From contig NZ_UUOC01000052.1 in the NCBI RefSeq assembly GCF_900590755.1, forward strand, positions 558,001-622,000: a stretch of 64,000 nucleotides of DNA. Direction: 5' to 3'. Shown one piece after another: positions 1-9,086 of this stretch. A program made the translations under genes and the position numbers. This stretch comes from Pseudomonas viridiflava. GTDB lineage: Bacteria > Pseudomonadota > Gammaproteobacteria > Pseudomonadales > Pseudomonadaceae. Positions within the stretch are counted from its first letter, which is position 1. Every line of letters begins with the position of its first letter. The notes beneath the pieces are model-generated. The model was not told the DNA's origin, made no database searches, and saw nothing but the letters and a program-made list of their open reading frames with translations.

Positions 1-1299
1 GCGACGAAGATGTCGATGTATTTCGGATCGATGTACTTGGCCATCACTTCACTGTCGTCCAGCTCGCGCAGTGCATCGCGCAGGTTGTTCGGCAGGCTTT
101 GTTCGTTCTGCTCGTAAGAGTTACCCGACACCGGAGCGCCCGGTTCGATCTTGTTGGTCAGACCATGGTGCACGCCTGCCAGGACCGAAGCCATCAACAG
201 ATACGGGTTGGCATCGGCGCCCGCAACACGGTGCTCGATACGTACTGCATCGGCAGAACCGGTTGGCACGCGCACGGCTACGGTGCGGTTGTCCAGGCCC
301 CAGCTTGGGGAGTTGGGTACGTAGAACTGAGCACCGAACCGACGGTACGAGTTGACGTTCGGGCAAAGGAACGCCATCTGCGCCGGTAGGGTCTCGAGCA
401 CACCGCCGATGGCATGACGTAACGCGGCGTTCTGCTCGGGATCCTCGCTGGTGAAGATGTTTTTGCCATCGCGATCCAGGATCGAGATGTGTACATGCAA
501 ACCATTGCCTGCCTGGCCTGGGTAAGGCTTGGCCATGAAGGTAGTGTCCATCTCATGGTCGTAGGCGATGTTCTTGATCAAGCGCTTGAGCAAAACGGCG
601 TAATCGCACGCTTTGATCGGATCGGCAACGTGGTGCAGGTTGACTTCAAACTGAGCCGGGGCGCTTTCCTTGACGATGGCGTCAGCCGGAATGCCTTGCT
701 CCTTGGCACCTTCCAGAATGTCCTGGAGGCAGTCGACGTATTCGTCGAGGTCGTCGATCAGGTAGACCTGTGTCGAGTGCGGGCGTTTGCCGGAAATCGG
801 CGACCGTGGTGGTTGCGGACGGCCATTCACGTTCTCCTGATCGATCAGGTAGAACTCCAGCTCGAAAGCGGCGCAAATGGTCAGGCCCATTTCGTCGAAC
901 TTGGCGACGACCTGGCGCAGGACTTCACGCGGGTCAGCGAAAAACGGATCGCCTTCCAGCTCGTGCATGGTCATCAACAGCTGCGCGGTAGGGCGCTTCT
1001 GCCAAGGCTCGTTGCACAGCGTATCGGGGATTGGATAACAGATTCGGTCAGCATCACCGATGTCCAGACCCAGGCCGGTGCTTTCCACCGTAGAGCCATT
1101 GATATCCAGGGCAAATAAAGAGGCAGGCAGGTTGATGCCCTTCTCGTAAACCTTATGGAGGCTGGTGCGTTCGATGCGCTTGCCGCGCACCACACCATTC
1201 ATATCTGCAATCAGAAGGTCAACGTACAGAACCTCAGGATGTTCCTTAAGGAACGCGTTCGCTTCGTTAAGCTGAACGGCACGCGGGGGTACCGACATG
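1..1299 (-). CDS. spuI: Glutamate-polyamine ligase of the glutamine synthetase family, C-terminus beyond window edge
   Basis: ATP-dependent gamma-glutamylation of a polyamine (putrescine, spermidine or diamine), the first step of the gamma-glutamyl catabolic route in the cytoplasm. The minus-strand reading frame opens with MSVPPRAVQLNEANAF at 1299 and stays open to base 1, giving 433 visible codons; family members are about 450-460 residues, so roughly 20 are missing. Glutamine synthetase hallmarks are visible: a beta-grasp N-terminus, the metal-binding FELEFYL stretch, GLHVHIS, and the ADANPYL segment near the end. It is divergent from spuA, as in the spu locus of P. aeruginosa (known synteny). 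Assignment as SpuI rather than a generic PuuA rests on that position. Confidence 0.93.
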
Positions 1300-1391
1300 A
1301 TGCAACACCTTTGTTGTTAAAAATATCAATCATCGAGCATTACGGGATTCAGTCAATCCGAAAGCCATGATGAAGTCAAGGGAGCCATCCA

Positions 1392-1440
1392 TTGCCCTGT
1401 AAAGGCGCAAAACGGCCGTTTTTGCCGCAATAAAGGGCAA
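1392..1440. promoter_or_regulatory. Nested dyad symmetry in the spuI-spuA divergent intergenic region
   Basis: An outer inverted repeat TTGCCCT (1392-1398) / AGGGCAA (1434-1440) encloses a perfect 14-bp palindrome AAAACGGCCGTTTT (1409-1422), itself flanked by GGC/GCC. A second pair, CTGTGC (1495-1500) and GCACAG (1514-1519), lies nearer spuA. Seen directly; role as operator for divergent polyamine genes is inference. Confidence 0.45.
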
Positions 1441-1584
1441 GTATTCAACCGTGGAAGGCTTCGAAAACCGGGGCCTGTGAGCGCTTTTTTAGCCCTGTGC
1501 TGTATTTTTTACGGCACAGTTGTAGAAAAAAATGAACAAGGCTAAGCTCGATTCAACCCAGAACATCAATAACACGGGGGTCCC

Positions 1585-2361
1585 ATGTCACGTCTGCCCT
1601 TGATCGGCGTTACTGCCTGCACCAAGCAGATCGGCCCTCATGCTTATCATGTCAGTGGCGACAAATATGTCCGGGCGGTAGCGGTGGCTGCCAAGGGCTT
1701 GCCGCTGATTCTGCCGTCCCTCGGACCCTTGCTCGACCCTTCCGACATTCTTGCCAACCTCGATGGGCTGCTGTTTACCGGCTCGCCTTCCAATGTCGAA
1801 CCCTACCACTATAGTGGCCCTGCCAGCGCGCCGGGCACTGCTCATGACCCCGAACGCGACCGCACCACCTTACCGCTAATTCGTGCTGCCGTGGCCGCTG
1901 GTGTTCCGGTGTTGGGCATTTGCCGCGGGTTTCAGGAAATGAATGTGGCGTTTGGTGGCAGCCTGCATCAACGTGTTCATGAAACCGGAACGTTCATGGA
2001 TCATCGTGAGCCGGATAATGAGCCGGTTGAGGTGCAATACGCGCCGAGCCATGCGATGCACGTTCAGCCAGGCGGCGTTCTGGCAGGCTTGGGCCTGGCC
2101 AGCGAAATTTGTGTCAATTCAATTCACGGGCAGGGGATCGAGCGTCTGGCGCCCGGCCTGCGGGTTGAAGCCACAGCACCGGACGGTCTGATCGAGGCCG
2201 TTTCGGTAGAGGGCAGCAGGGCGTTTGCCCTGGGTGTGCAATGGCATCCTGAGTGGCAAGTCAGCGCAAATCCCGATTACCTTGCTATCTTTCAAGCGTT
2301 TGGCGATGCCTGCCGAAAGCGCTCATTACAACGCGACGCCGATGCGTCAGCCAACCCCTGA
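1585..2361 (+). CDS. spuA: Gamma-glutamyl-polyamine hydrolase (class I glutamine amidotransferase fold)
   Basis: Hydrolyses the gamma-glutamyl amide bond of gamma-glutamyl-GABA or related polyamine intermediates, releasing glutamate. The 258-residue protein has the peptidase C26 layout: nucleophile Cys113 in GICRGFQE and the His221/Glu223 pair in GVQWHPEW, completing a Cys-His-Glu triad. The ATG at 1585 follows a G-rich stretch (cggggg) and matches family length. It is the first gene of the plus-strand spu run, 34 bp before the ligase spuB, and divergent from spuI. PuuD is the E. coli counterpart. Confidence 0.93.
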   Translation: MSRLPLIGVTACTKQIGPHAYHVSGDKYVRAVAVAAKGLPLILPSLGPLLDPSDILANLDGLLFTGSPSNVEPYHYSGPASAPGTAHDPERDRTTLPLIRAAVAAGVPVLGICRGFQEMNVAFGGSLHQRVHETGTFMDHREPDNEPVEVQYAPSHAMHVQPGGVLAGLGLASEICVNSIHGQGIERLAPGLRVEATAPDGLIEAVSVEGSRAFALGVQWHPEWQVSANPDYLAIFQAFGDACRKRSLQRDADASANP

Positions 2362-2395
2362 TTCGCAATCAGGACCAAGACCACCTGAGGTATTT

Positions 2396-3754
2396 ATGAG
2401 TACCAACCTCGACCAGCTCACCGATTGGTTGAAAGAACACAAGATCACCGAAGTCGAATGCATGATTGCAGACCTCACCGGGATCACTCGCGGCAAGATT
2501 TCTCCCACCAACAAATTCATTGCCGAGAAGGGCATGCGCTTGCCGGAGAGCGTATTGCTGCAAACGGTAACCGGTGACTACGTCGAAGACGACATCTATT
2601 ACGAGCTGCTGGACCCGGCGGACATCGACATGTTCTGTCGCCCGGACGCCAACGCTGTGTACGTTGTGCCATGGGCCATCGAGCCTACCGCGCAGGTGAT
2701 TCACGACACCTACGACAAGCAGGGCAACCCAATCGAGCTGTCGCCGCGCAACGTGCTCAAGAAAGTCCTCAAGCTGTACGCCGACCATGGCTGGCAGCCG
2801 ATTGTCGCGCCGGAAATGGAGTTTTACCTGACCAAGCGCAGCGACGACCCCGACTATCCGTTACAGCCGCCAGTGGGTCGCTCGGGCCGCCCTGAAACCG
2901 GTCGTCAGTCGTTCTCCATTGAAGCAGCTAACGAATTCGATCCGCTGTTCGAAGACGTCTACGACTGGTGCGAACTGCAAAACCTCGACCTCGATACGCT
3001 GATCCACGAAGACGGCACGGCGCAGATGGAAATCAACTTCCGTCACGGTGATGCGCTGTCTCTGGCCGATCAGATTCTGGTGTTCAAACGCACCATGCGC
3101 GAAGCCGCGCTCAAGCACGACGTAGCCGCCACTTTCATGGCCAAGCCGATGACGGGCGAGCCGGGCAGCGCCATGCACTTGCACCAGAGCATCATCGACA
3201 TCGAGACGGGCAAGAACATTTTCTCCAACGCCGACGGCACCATGAGCGAGCTGTTCCTGCAGCACATCGGCGGTTTGCAGAAGCTGATCCCCGAGCTGTT
3301 GCCGCTGTTCGCGCCCAACGTCAACTCGTTCCGCCGCTTCCTGCCGGACACCTCGGCACCGGTGAACGTCGAGTGGGGCGAAGAGAACCGCACCGTCGGC
3401 CTGCGTGTGCCAGATGCGGGGCCGCAGAACCGTCGTGTGGAAAACCGCTTGCCGGGCGCTGACGCCAACCCGTATCTGGCCATTGCTGCGAGCTTGCTGT
3501 GTGGCTTCATCGGCATGGTCGAGCACATCAACCCGAGCGCCCCGGTGGTCGGCCGTGGTTACGAGCGTCGCAACCTGCGTCTGCCGCTGACCATTGAAGA
3601 TGCGTTGGAACGCATGGAAAACAGCAAGACTGTCGAGAAATACCTGGGTGAGAAATTCATCAAGGGTTACGTCGCGGTCAAACGTGCCGAGCATGAGAAC
3701 TTCAAGCGCGTGATCAGCTCGTGGGAGCGGGAGTTCCTGCTTTTCGCCGTTTGA
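2396..3754 (+). CDS. spuB: Second glutamate-polyamine ligase (glutamine synthetase family)
   Basis: A 452-residue paralogue of SpuI that joins glutamate to a polyamine amine. The start is ATG 2396 (MSTNLDQLTDWLKEH) with GAGG five bases upstream; a longer open frame back to 2225 overlaps spuA and is not credible. Catalytic glutamine synthetase features include the EMEFYLT metal-binding segment, the MHLHQS histidine loop and the phosphate-binding NRTVGLRVP region. Two ligases in one locus (spuI and spuB) are the known Pseudomonas arrangement and probably divide substrates between them. Followed by a REPIN, then spuC. Confidence 0.93.
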   Translation: MSTNLDQLTDWLKEHKITEVECMIADLTGITRGKISPTNKFIAEKGMRLPESVLLQTVTGDYVEDDIYYELLDPADIDMFCRPDANAVYVVPWAIEPTAQVIHDTYDKQGNPIELSPRNVLKKVLKLYADHGWQPIVAPEMEFYLTKRSDDPDYPLQPPVGRSGRPETGRQSFSIEAANEFDPLFEDVYDWCELQNLDLDTLIHEDGTAQMEINFRHGDALSLADQILVFKRTMREAALKHDVAATFMAKPMTGEPGSAMHLHQSIIDIETGKNIFSNADGTMSELFLQHIGGLQKLIPELLPLFAPNVNSFRRFLPDTSAPVNVEWGEENRTVGLRVPDAGPQNRRVENRLPGADANPYLAIAASLLCGFIGMVEHINPSAPVVGRGYERRNLRLPLTIEDALERMENSKTVEKYLGEKFIKGYVAVKRAEHENFKRVISSWEREFLLFAV

Positions 3755-3783
3755 TGTGAACGCGTCGGTGTAGCGATATAGAT

Positions 3784-3879
3784 CCTGTGGGACCGGCTTT
3801 AGCCGGGAAGAGGTCAGTACATTCACAGCATTTTCTTCGTTAGAAATGCCGTCTTCCCGGCTAAAGCCGGTCCCACAGG
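3784..3879. repeat. REPIN type A between spuB and spuC
   Basis: Inverted arms beginning TGTGGGACCGGCTTTAGCC face each other around a roughly 45-bp centre. Located in the 185-bp gap inside the spu run. Confidence 0.85.
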
Positions 3880-3939
3880 TCCGGTGCTCTCCGCGCGATT
3901 GCGCGGTATCAGAAGTGCCAAAGCATATGGAGTTGTGTA

Positions 3940-5304
3940 ATGAGTTCCAAGAACCCCAAGACTCGCGAATGGCAAGCCCTGAGCAGCGAGCATCATCTGG
4001 CGCCATTCAGCGACTACAAACAACTGAAAGAAGTCGGCCCACGGATCATCACCCGTTCCAGCGGTGTGTACCTGTGGGACAGCGAAGGCCACAAGATCCT
4101 TGATGGCATGTCTGGCCTATGGTGTGTCGCCATCGGCTATGGCCGCGACGAACTGGCCGATGCCGCCGCGAAACAGATGCGCGAGCTGCCGTATTACAAC
4201 CTGTTCTTCATGACGGCTCACCCACCGGTGCTGGAGCTGGCCAAAGTCATTTCCGACATTGCCCCTGAAGGCATGAACCACGTGTTCTTCACCGGCTCGG
4301 GTTCCGAAGGCAACGACACCATGTTGCGTATGGTCCGCCACTATTGGGCGATCAAGGGCCAGCCGAACAAGAAAACCATCATCAGCCGGGTCAATGGCTA
4401 TCACGGCTCGACGGTCGCGGGTGCGAGCCTGGGCGGCATGACCTATATGCACGAACAGGGCGACTTGCCGATTCCGGGCATCGTGCACATCCCGCAGCCT
4501 TACTGGTTTGGCGAGGGTGGCGACATGACGCCGGAAGAGTTCGGCATCTGGGCCGCCGAGCAGCTGGAAAAGAAGATTCTCGAACTGGGCGTGGACAACG
4601 TCGGTGCATTTATCGCCGAGCCGATCCAGGGCGCGGGCGGTGTGATCGTGCCGCCAGACACCTACTGGCCGAAGATCAAAGAGATCCTCGGCAAGTACGA
4701 CATCCTGTTCGTCGCCGATGAAGTGATCTGCGGTTTCGGTCGCACCGGCGAGTGGTTCGGCAGCGACTTCTACGGCCTCAAGCCAGACATGATGACCATC
4801 GCCAAAGGCCTGACCTCGGGTTACATCCCCATGGGCGGCCTGATCGTGCGCGATGAAGTGGTGGCGGTGCTCAACGAAGGTGGCGACTTCAATCACGGCT
4901 TCACGTATTCAGGGCATCCGGTAGCTGCTGCCGTGGCGCTGGAGAATATTCGCATCCTGCGTGAAGAGCGGATCGTCGAGCGCGTGAAGGCTGAAACGGC
5001 ACCATACTTGCAGAAACGTCTACGTGAGCTGAGCGATCATCCGCTGGTGGGCGAGGTCCGTGGCGTTGGCCTGTTGGGGGCCATTGAACTGGTCAAGGAC
5101 AAGGCGACACGCGAGCGTTACACCGGCAAAGGCGCGGGCATGATCTGTCGAACCTTCTGCTTCGAAAACGGCCTGATCATGCGAGCCGTGGGCGACACCA
5201 TGATCATCGCACCGCCTTTGGTGATCAGCTTTGCGGAGATTGACGAGTTGATCGAAAAAGCCCGCAAGTGCCTGGATCTGACCTTGGCAGAGCTGCAGGG
5301 TTAA
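3940..5304 (+). CDS. spuC: Polyamine:pyruvate aminotransferase, PLP class III
   Basis: Transfers the amino group of putrescine, cadaverine or related amines to pyruvate, using pyridoxal phosphate. The 454-residue protein has class III aminotransferase landmarks: GSGSEGND near residue 120 (cofactor phosphate), Asp260 in VADEVICGFGRTG (pyridine nitrogen) and the Schiff-base Lys289 in MTIAKGLTSGYIPMGG. ATG 3940 gives the usual SpuC N-terminus. It lies between the ligase/hydrolase genes and the transporter, consistent with the spu locus. A generic omega-amino-acid:pyruvate transaminase is the alternative reading, but context favours polyamine. Confidence 0.92.
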   Translation: MSSKNPKTREWQALSSEHHLAPFSDYKQLKEVGPRIITRSSGVYLWDSEGHKILDGMSGLWCVAIGYGRDELADAAAKQMRELPYYNLFFMTAHPPVLELAKVISDIAPEGMNHVFFTGSGSEGNDTMLRMVRHYWAIKGQPNKKTIISRVNGYHGSTVAGASLGGMTYMHEQGDLPIPGIVHIPQPYWFGEGGDMTPEEFGIWAAEQLEKKILELGVDNVGAFIAEPIQGAGGVIVPPDTYWPKIKEILGKYDILFVADEVICGFGRTGEWFGSDFYGLKPDMMTIAKGLTSGYIPMGGLIVRDEVVAVLNEGGDFNHGFTYSGHPVAAAVALENIRILREERIVERVKAETAPYLQKRLRELSDHPLVGEVRGVGLLGAIELVKDKATRERYTGKGAGMICRTFCFENGLIMRAVGDTMIIAPPLVISFAEIDELIEKARKCLDLTLAELQG

Positions 5305-5313
5305 ACGTGAAAT

Positions 5314-5389
5314 CTGTAGGAGCTGCCGAAGGCTGCGAAAGCGGTTTTCCAGACACACCGCCATTCGCAGCCTTCGGCAGCTCCTACAG
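5314..5389. repeat. REPIN type B between spuC and spuD
   Basis: Arms GTAGGAGCTGCCGAAGG and its reverse complement enclose a short centre. This is the most frequent class in the window (14 copies). It starts 10 bp after the spuC stop. Confidence 0.88.
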
Positions 5390-5483
5390 AAGAAGATCGA
5401 CGATCAGCCGCTTGAAACACCGGTCAGGAAATTGCCAGACTAATGGCTAGAAGCCGCCACCTAATAACACTGGAGCTGTACAC

Positions 5484-6581
5484 ATGAAAAAATTTGGCAA
5501 GACTCTCCTCGCCCTGTCCCTGATGGGCGTCGTGGCCACTGCTGCGCAGGCCGATGACAAAGTGCTGCACGTGTACAACTGGTCCGATTACATCGCACCG
5601 GACACCATCTCCAAATTCGAGAAAGAGTCGGGCATCAAAGTCGTCTACGACGTGTTCGACAGCAACGAAACCCTGGAAGCCAAGCTGCTGGCGGGCAAGT
5701 CCGGTTACGACATCGTCGTGCCGTCGAACAACTTCCTTGCCAAGCAGATCAAGGCCGGGGTTTATCAGGAGCTGGACAAGTCCAAGCTGCCTAACTACAA
5801 AAACCTGAACACCGACCTGCTCAAGGCCGTGTCGGTCAGCGACCCGGGCAACAAGCACGCCTTCCCGTACATGTGGGGTTCGATCGGTATCGGCTTCAAT
5901 CCGGACAAGGTCAAAGCAGCACTGGGTGCTGATGCACCGACCAACACCTGGGACCTGCTGTTCAAGCCAGAGAACGCAGCCAAGCTGAAGTCCTGTGGCA
6001 TTAGCTTCCTCGATTCGCCAACCGAAATGCTGCCGATTGCCCTGCATTACCTGGGCTACCCGACCGACAGCCAGGACAAGAAGCAGCTGGCCGAAGCCGA
6101 AGCGCTATTCATGAAGATTCGTCCATCGATTGGCTACTTCCACTCGTCCAAGTACATCTCCGACCTGGCCAACGGCAACATCTGCGTAGCTGTGGGTTAC
6201 TCGGGTGACATCTACCAGGCCAAAGCGCGTGCTGAAGAAGCGGGCGGCAAGGTCAAGGTCAGCTACAACATTCCGAAAGAAGGTGCTGGCAGCTTCTACG
6301 ACATGGTCGCCATCCCTAAAGATGCCGAAAACGTCGAAGGCGCCTACAAGTTCATGAACTTCATCATGCAGCCGGAAATCATGGCTGAGATCACCAACGA
6401 AGTGCATTTCCCGAACGGCAACTCGGCGGCGACGCCACTGGTCGACAAAGACATCACCAGCGACCCGGGCGTTTACCCGCCAGCTGACGTGTTGGCCAAG
6501 CTTTACGCCATCGCCGACCTGCCAGCCGCCACGCAGCGGATCATGACCCGCAGCTGGACCAAGATTAAATCGGGTAAATAA
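5484..6581 (+). CDS. spuD: Polyamine ABC transporter periplasmic binding protein (PotF family)
   Basis: Binds polyamine in the periplasm and delivers it to the SpuFGH membrane complex. 365 residues with a Sec signal peptide (MKKFGKTLLALSLMG, cleavage near AQA-DD). The mature start VLHVYNWSDYIAPDT and the DSNETLEAKLLAG segment are typical of PotF/SpuD proteins. In P. aeruginosa SpuD prefers putrescine and SpuE spermidine (established there, inferred here). RBS GGAG lies 8 bases before ATG 5484. It has REPINs on both sides, and its paralogue spuE follows. Confidence 0.92.
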   Translation: MKKFGKTLLALSLMGVVATAAQADDKVLHVYNWSDYIAPDTISKFEKESGIKVVYDVFDSNETLEAKLLAGKSGYDIVVPSNNFLAKQIKAGVYQELDKSKLPNYKNLNTDLLKAVSVSDPGNKHAFPYMWGSIGIGFNPDKVKAALGADAPTNTWDLLFKPENAAKLKSCGISFLDSPTEMLPIALHYLGYPTDSQDKKQLAEAEALFMKIRPSIGYFHSSKYISDLANGNICVAVGYSGDIYQAKARAEEAGGKVKVSYNIPKEGAGSFYDMVAIPKDAENVEGAYKFMNFIMQPEIMAEITNEVHFPNGNSAATPLVDKDITSDPGVYPPADVLAKLYAIADLPAATQRIMTRSWTKIKSGK

Positions 6582-6596
6582 CCCCGAGCGCATAAC

Positions 6597-6672
6597 CCTG
6601 TAGGAGCTGCCGAAGGCTGCGAAAGCATTCTCATGGCATACCGAGTTCGCAGCCTTCGGCAGCTCCTACAGG
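6597..6672. repeat. REPIN type B between spuD and spuE
   Basis: Perfect facing arms CCTGTAGGAGCTGCCGAAGG. It lies 16 bp after the spuD stop and before a 120-bp leader of spuE. Confidence 0.88.
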
Positions 6673-6793
6673 TATCTCCAAGCTGTTGTCACACAAAGTT
6701 TTTTTGCGATACACGGTCAACACAGGTAAGTTGCGCGCCCCCGGATTTTTCCTACACAGGCACCAGACCCCACCTCACAAAAGGATTGATCAC

Positions 6794-7888
6794 GTGTCTA
6801 TTTCTTTTATCGCCAAATCCATGCTCGCTGCGGCCACGCTGACCCTCACGGTCGGTGCCCAGGCTGCGTCCACGGTGCATATTTATAACTGGTCCGATTA
6901 CATCGGCACGACTACCCTCGAAGACTTCGAAAAAACCACCGGCATCAAGCCGATGTACGACGTGTTCGATTCCAACGAAACCCTGGAAGCCAAGCTGCTG
7001 GCGGGTCGTACCGGTTACGACGTGGTCGTGCCGTCCAACCACTTCCTCGGCAAACAGATCAAGGCGGGCGCTTTCCAGAAGCTCGACAAGAGCCAGCTGC
7101 CTAACTACAAGAATCTCGACCCGGTGCTGCTCAAGCGTCTGGAAAAAAACGATCCGGGTAACCAGTACGCCGTGCCGTATCTGTGGGGCACCAACGGCAT
7201 CGGTTACAACGTCGAGAAAGTCAAAGCGGCGCTGGGCGTCGACAAGATCGATTCCTGGGCCGTGCTGTTCGAGCCAGAGAACATCAAGAAGCTGCAAAGC
7301 TGCGGCGTAGCCTTCCTTGATTCGGCCGATGAAATGCTCCCGGCCATGCTCAACTACATGGGCCTGAGCCCCAACAGCACCGACGAAGCGGACTACAAGA
7401 AGGCCGAAGTCAAACTCATGGCGATTCGTCCTTACGTGACCTACTTCCACTCCTCGAAATACATCACCGATCTGGCCAACGGCGACATCTGCGTGGCCGC
7501 CGGTTTCTCGGGTGATGTGTTCCAGGCCAAGGCTCGGGCTGAAGAAGCAGGCAAGGGCGTGAACATCGCCTACAGCATCCCGAAAGAGGGCGGCAACCTG
7601 TGGTTCGACATGCTGGCCATTCCCGCAGACGCCAAGAACACTAAACAAGCTCACGCCTTCATCAACTATCTGCTGGATCCAGCAGTCATCGCCAAGGTCA
7701 GTGATCAGGTGGGTTATGCCAACCCGAATCCTGCGTCCGATGCTTTGATGGATCAGGGCATTCGTACCGACGAGGCGGTCTATCCGCCCAAGGATGTGCA
7801 GGAGCGCTTGTACGTCAATTCCGAGTTGCCGCCGAAGATTCAGCGCGTGATGACCCGCAGCTGGACCCGAATCAAGTCCGGTAAATAA
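6794..7888 (+). CDS. spuE: Second polyamine-binding periplasmic protein (PotF family), GTG start
   Basis: A paralogue of SpuD (same VHIYNWSDYIG opening and DSNETLEAKLLAG segment). The SpuE counterpart in P. aeruginosa is the spermidine-preferring protein. The GTG at 6794 is chosen as start: it follows AAAGGA at a good distance and begins directly with a signal peptide (ISFIAKSMLAAATL, cleavage near AQA-AS), giving 364 residues. An upstream TTG would add 36 residues ahead of the signal peptide. 55 bp, including a strong hairpin, separate it from spuF. Confidence 0.9.
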   Translation: MSISFIAKSMLAAATLTLTVGAQAASTVHIYNWSDYIGTTTLEDFEKTTGIKPMYDVFDSNETLEAKLLAGRTGYDVVVPSNHFLGKQIKAGAFQKLDKSQLPNYKNLDPVLLKRLEKNDPGNQYAVPYLWGTNGIGYNVEKVKAALGVDKIDSWAVLFEPENIKKLQSCGVAFLDSADEMLPAMLNYMGLSPNSTDEADYKKAEVKLMAIRPYVTYFHSSKYITDLANGDICVAAGFSGDVFQAKARAEEAGKGVNIAYSIPKEGGNLWFDMLAIPADAKNTKQAHAFINYLLDPAVIAKVSDQVGYANPNPASDALMDQGIRTDEAVYPPKDVQERLYVNSELPPKIQRVMTRSWTRIKSGK

Positions 7889-7897
7889 AGACCTCGC

Positions 7898-7918
7898 GCC
7901 CGGCCGCATTGGCCGGGC
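7898..7918 (+). promoter_or_regulatory. GC-rich mRNA hairpin between spuE and spuF
   Basis: Perfect 8-bp stem GCCCGGCC / GGCCGGGC with loop GCATT and no T-run. It starts 9 bp after the spuE stop. This suits a 3'-end stabiliser or partial terminator that keeps binding-protein mRNA above transporter mRNA (inference). Confidence 0.55.
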
Positions 7919-7943
7919 TGCAAACCAGTTGGGAGTTCCACCC

Positions 7944-9086
7944 ATGGCAGTTGCCTCCGGCGCCTACAAGAAATCAATCGAAGGCGGTCAGCAACCAAAG
8001 CAGGTGCTGGTCAAAATCGATCGGGTCACGAAGAAATTCGACGAGACGATTGCCGTGGACGATGTGTCCCTGCAAATCAACAAGGGCGAAATCTTTGCCC
8101 TGCTGGGCGGTTCCGGCTCCGGCAAGTCCACGCTGCTGCGCATGCTCGCCGGTTTCGAGCGCCCGACTGAAGGGCGGATCTACCTCGATGGCGTCGACAT
8201 TACCGACATGCCGCCGTACGAGCGCCCGATCAACATGATGTTCCAGTCCTACGCGCTGTTCCCGCACATGACTGTGGAGCAGAACATCGCGTTCGGTCTG
8301 CAGCAGGACAAGCTGCCCAAGGCGGAAATCACCGCTCGCGTCGAAGAGATGCTCAAGCTGGTGCAGATGACCCAGTACGCCCGCCGCAAGCCTCACCAAC
8401 TGTCTGGCGGTCAACGTCAGCGGGTGGCGCTTGCGCGTTCCCTGGCGAAAAAACCCAAGCTGCTGTTGCTTGATGAGCCCATGGGCGCGCTGGATAAAAA
8501 ACTGCGCTCGCAGATGCAGCTCGAACTGGTGGAAATCATCGAGCGGGTCGGCGTGACCTGCGTGATGGTGACCCACGACCAGGAAGAAGCCATGACCATG
8601 GCCGAACGCATCGCCATCATGCACCTGGGCTGGATCGCGCAGATCGGCAGCCCGATCGACATCTACGAAACCCCGACCAGCCGTCTGGTCTGCGAATTCA
8701 TCGGTAACGTGAACCTGTTCGAAGGCGAAGTGATCGAGGACATGGAAGGTCATGCCCTGATTCGCAGCCCCGAGCTGGAGCGCAATATCTACGTCGGTCA
8801 CGGCGTGACCACGTCGGTGGAAGACAAGCACATCACCTACGCCCTGCGCCCGGAAAAACTGCTGGTTACCACTGAGCAGCCGGCGTACGAGTACAACTGG
8901 TCTCGTGGCAAGGTCCACGATATCGCCTATCTGGGCGGCCACTCGGTGTTCTACGTTGAGCTGCCGTGCGGCAAGCTTGTGCAGTCGTTCGTGGCCAACG
9001 CCGAGCGTCAGGGCACCCGGCCGACCTGGGGCGATGAAGTGTTCGTCTGGTGGGAAGACGACAGCGGCGTGGTACTGCGCTCATGA
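7944..9086 (+). CDS. spuF: Polyamine ABC transporter ATP-binding subunit
   Basis: Cytoplasmic ATPase (PotA/PotG type) that powers polyamine import. 380 residues: Walker A GGSGSGKST at 55-63, Q-loop in MMFQSYALFPHM, signature LSGGQRQR, Walker B LLLLDEP, H-loop VTHDQEEAM, then a C-terminal TOBE regulatory domain. ATG 7944 has GGGAG eight bases upstream; an in-frame TTG at 7929 is less likely. The stop overlaps the spuG start (ATGA), indicating translational coupling with the permeases. Confidence 0.94.
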   Translation: MAVASGAYKKSIEGGQQPKQVLVKIDRVTKKFDETIAVDDVSLQINKGEIFALLGGSGSGKSTLLRMLAGFERPTEGRIYLDGVDITDMPPYERPINMMFQSYALFPHMTVEQNIAFGLQQDKLPKAEITARVEEMLKLVQMTQYARRKPHQLSGGQRQRVALARSLAKKPKLLLLDEPMGALDKKLRSQMQLELVEIIERVGVTCVMVTHDQEEAMTMAERIAIMHLGWIAQIGSPIDIYETPTSRLVCEFIGNVNLFEGEVIEDMEGHALIRSPELERNIYVGHGVTTSVEDKHITYALRPEKLLVTTEQPAYEYNWSRGKVHDIAYLGGHSVFYVELPCGKLVQSFVANAERQGTRPTWGDEVFVWWEDDSGVVLRS

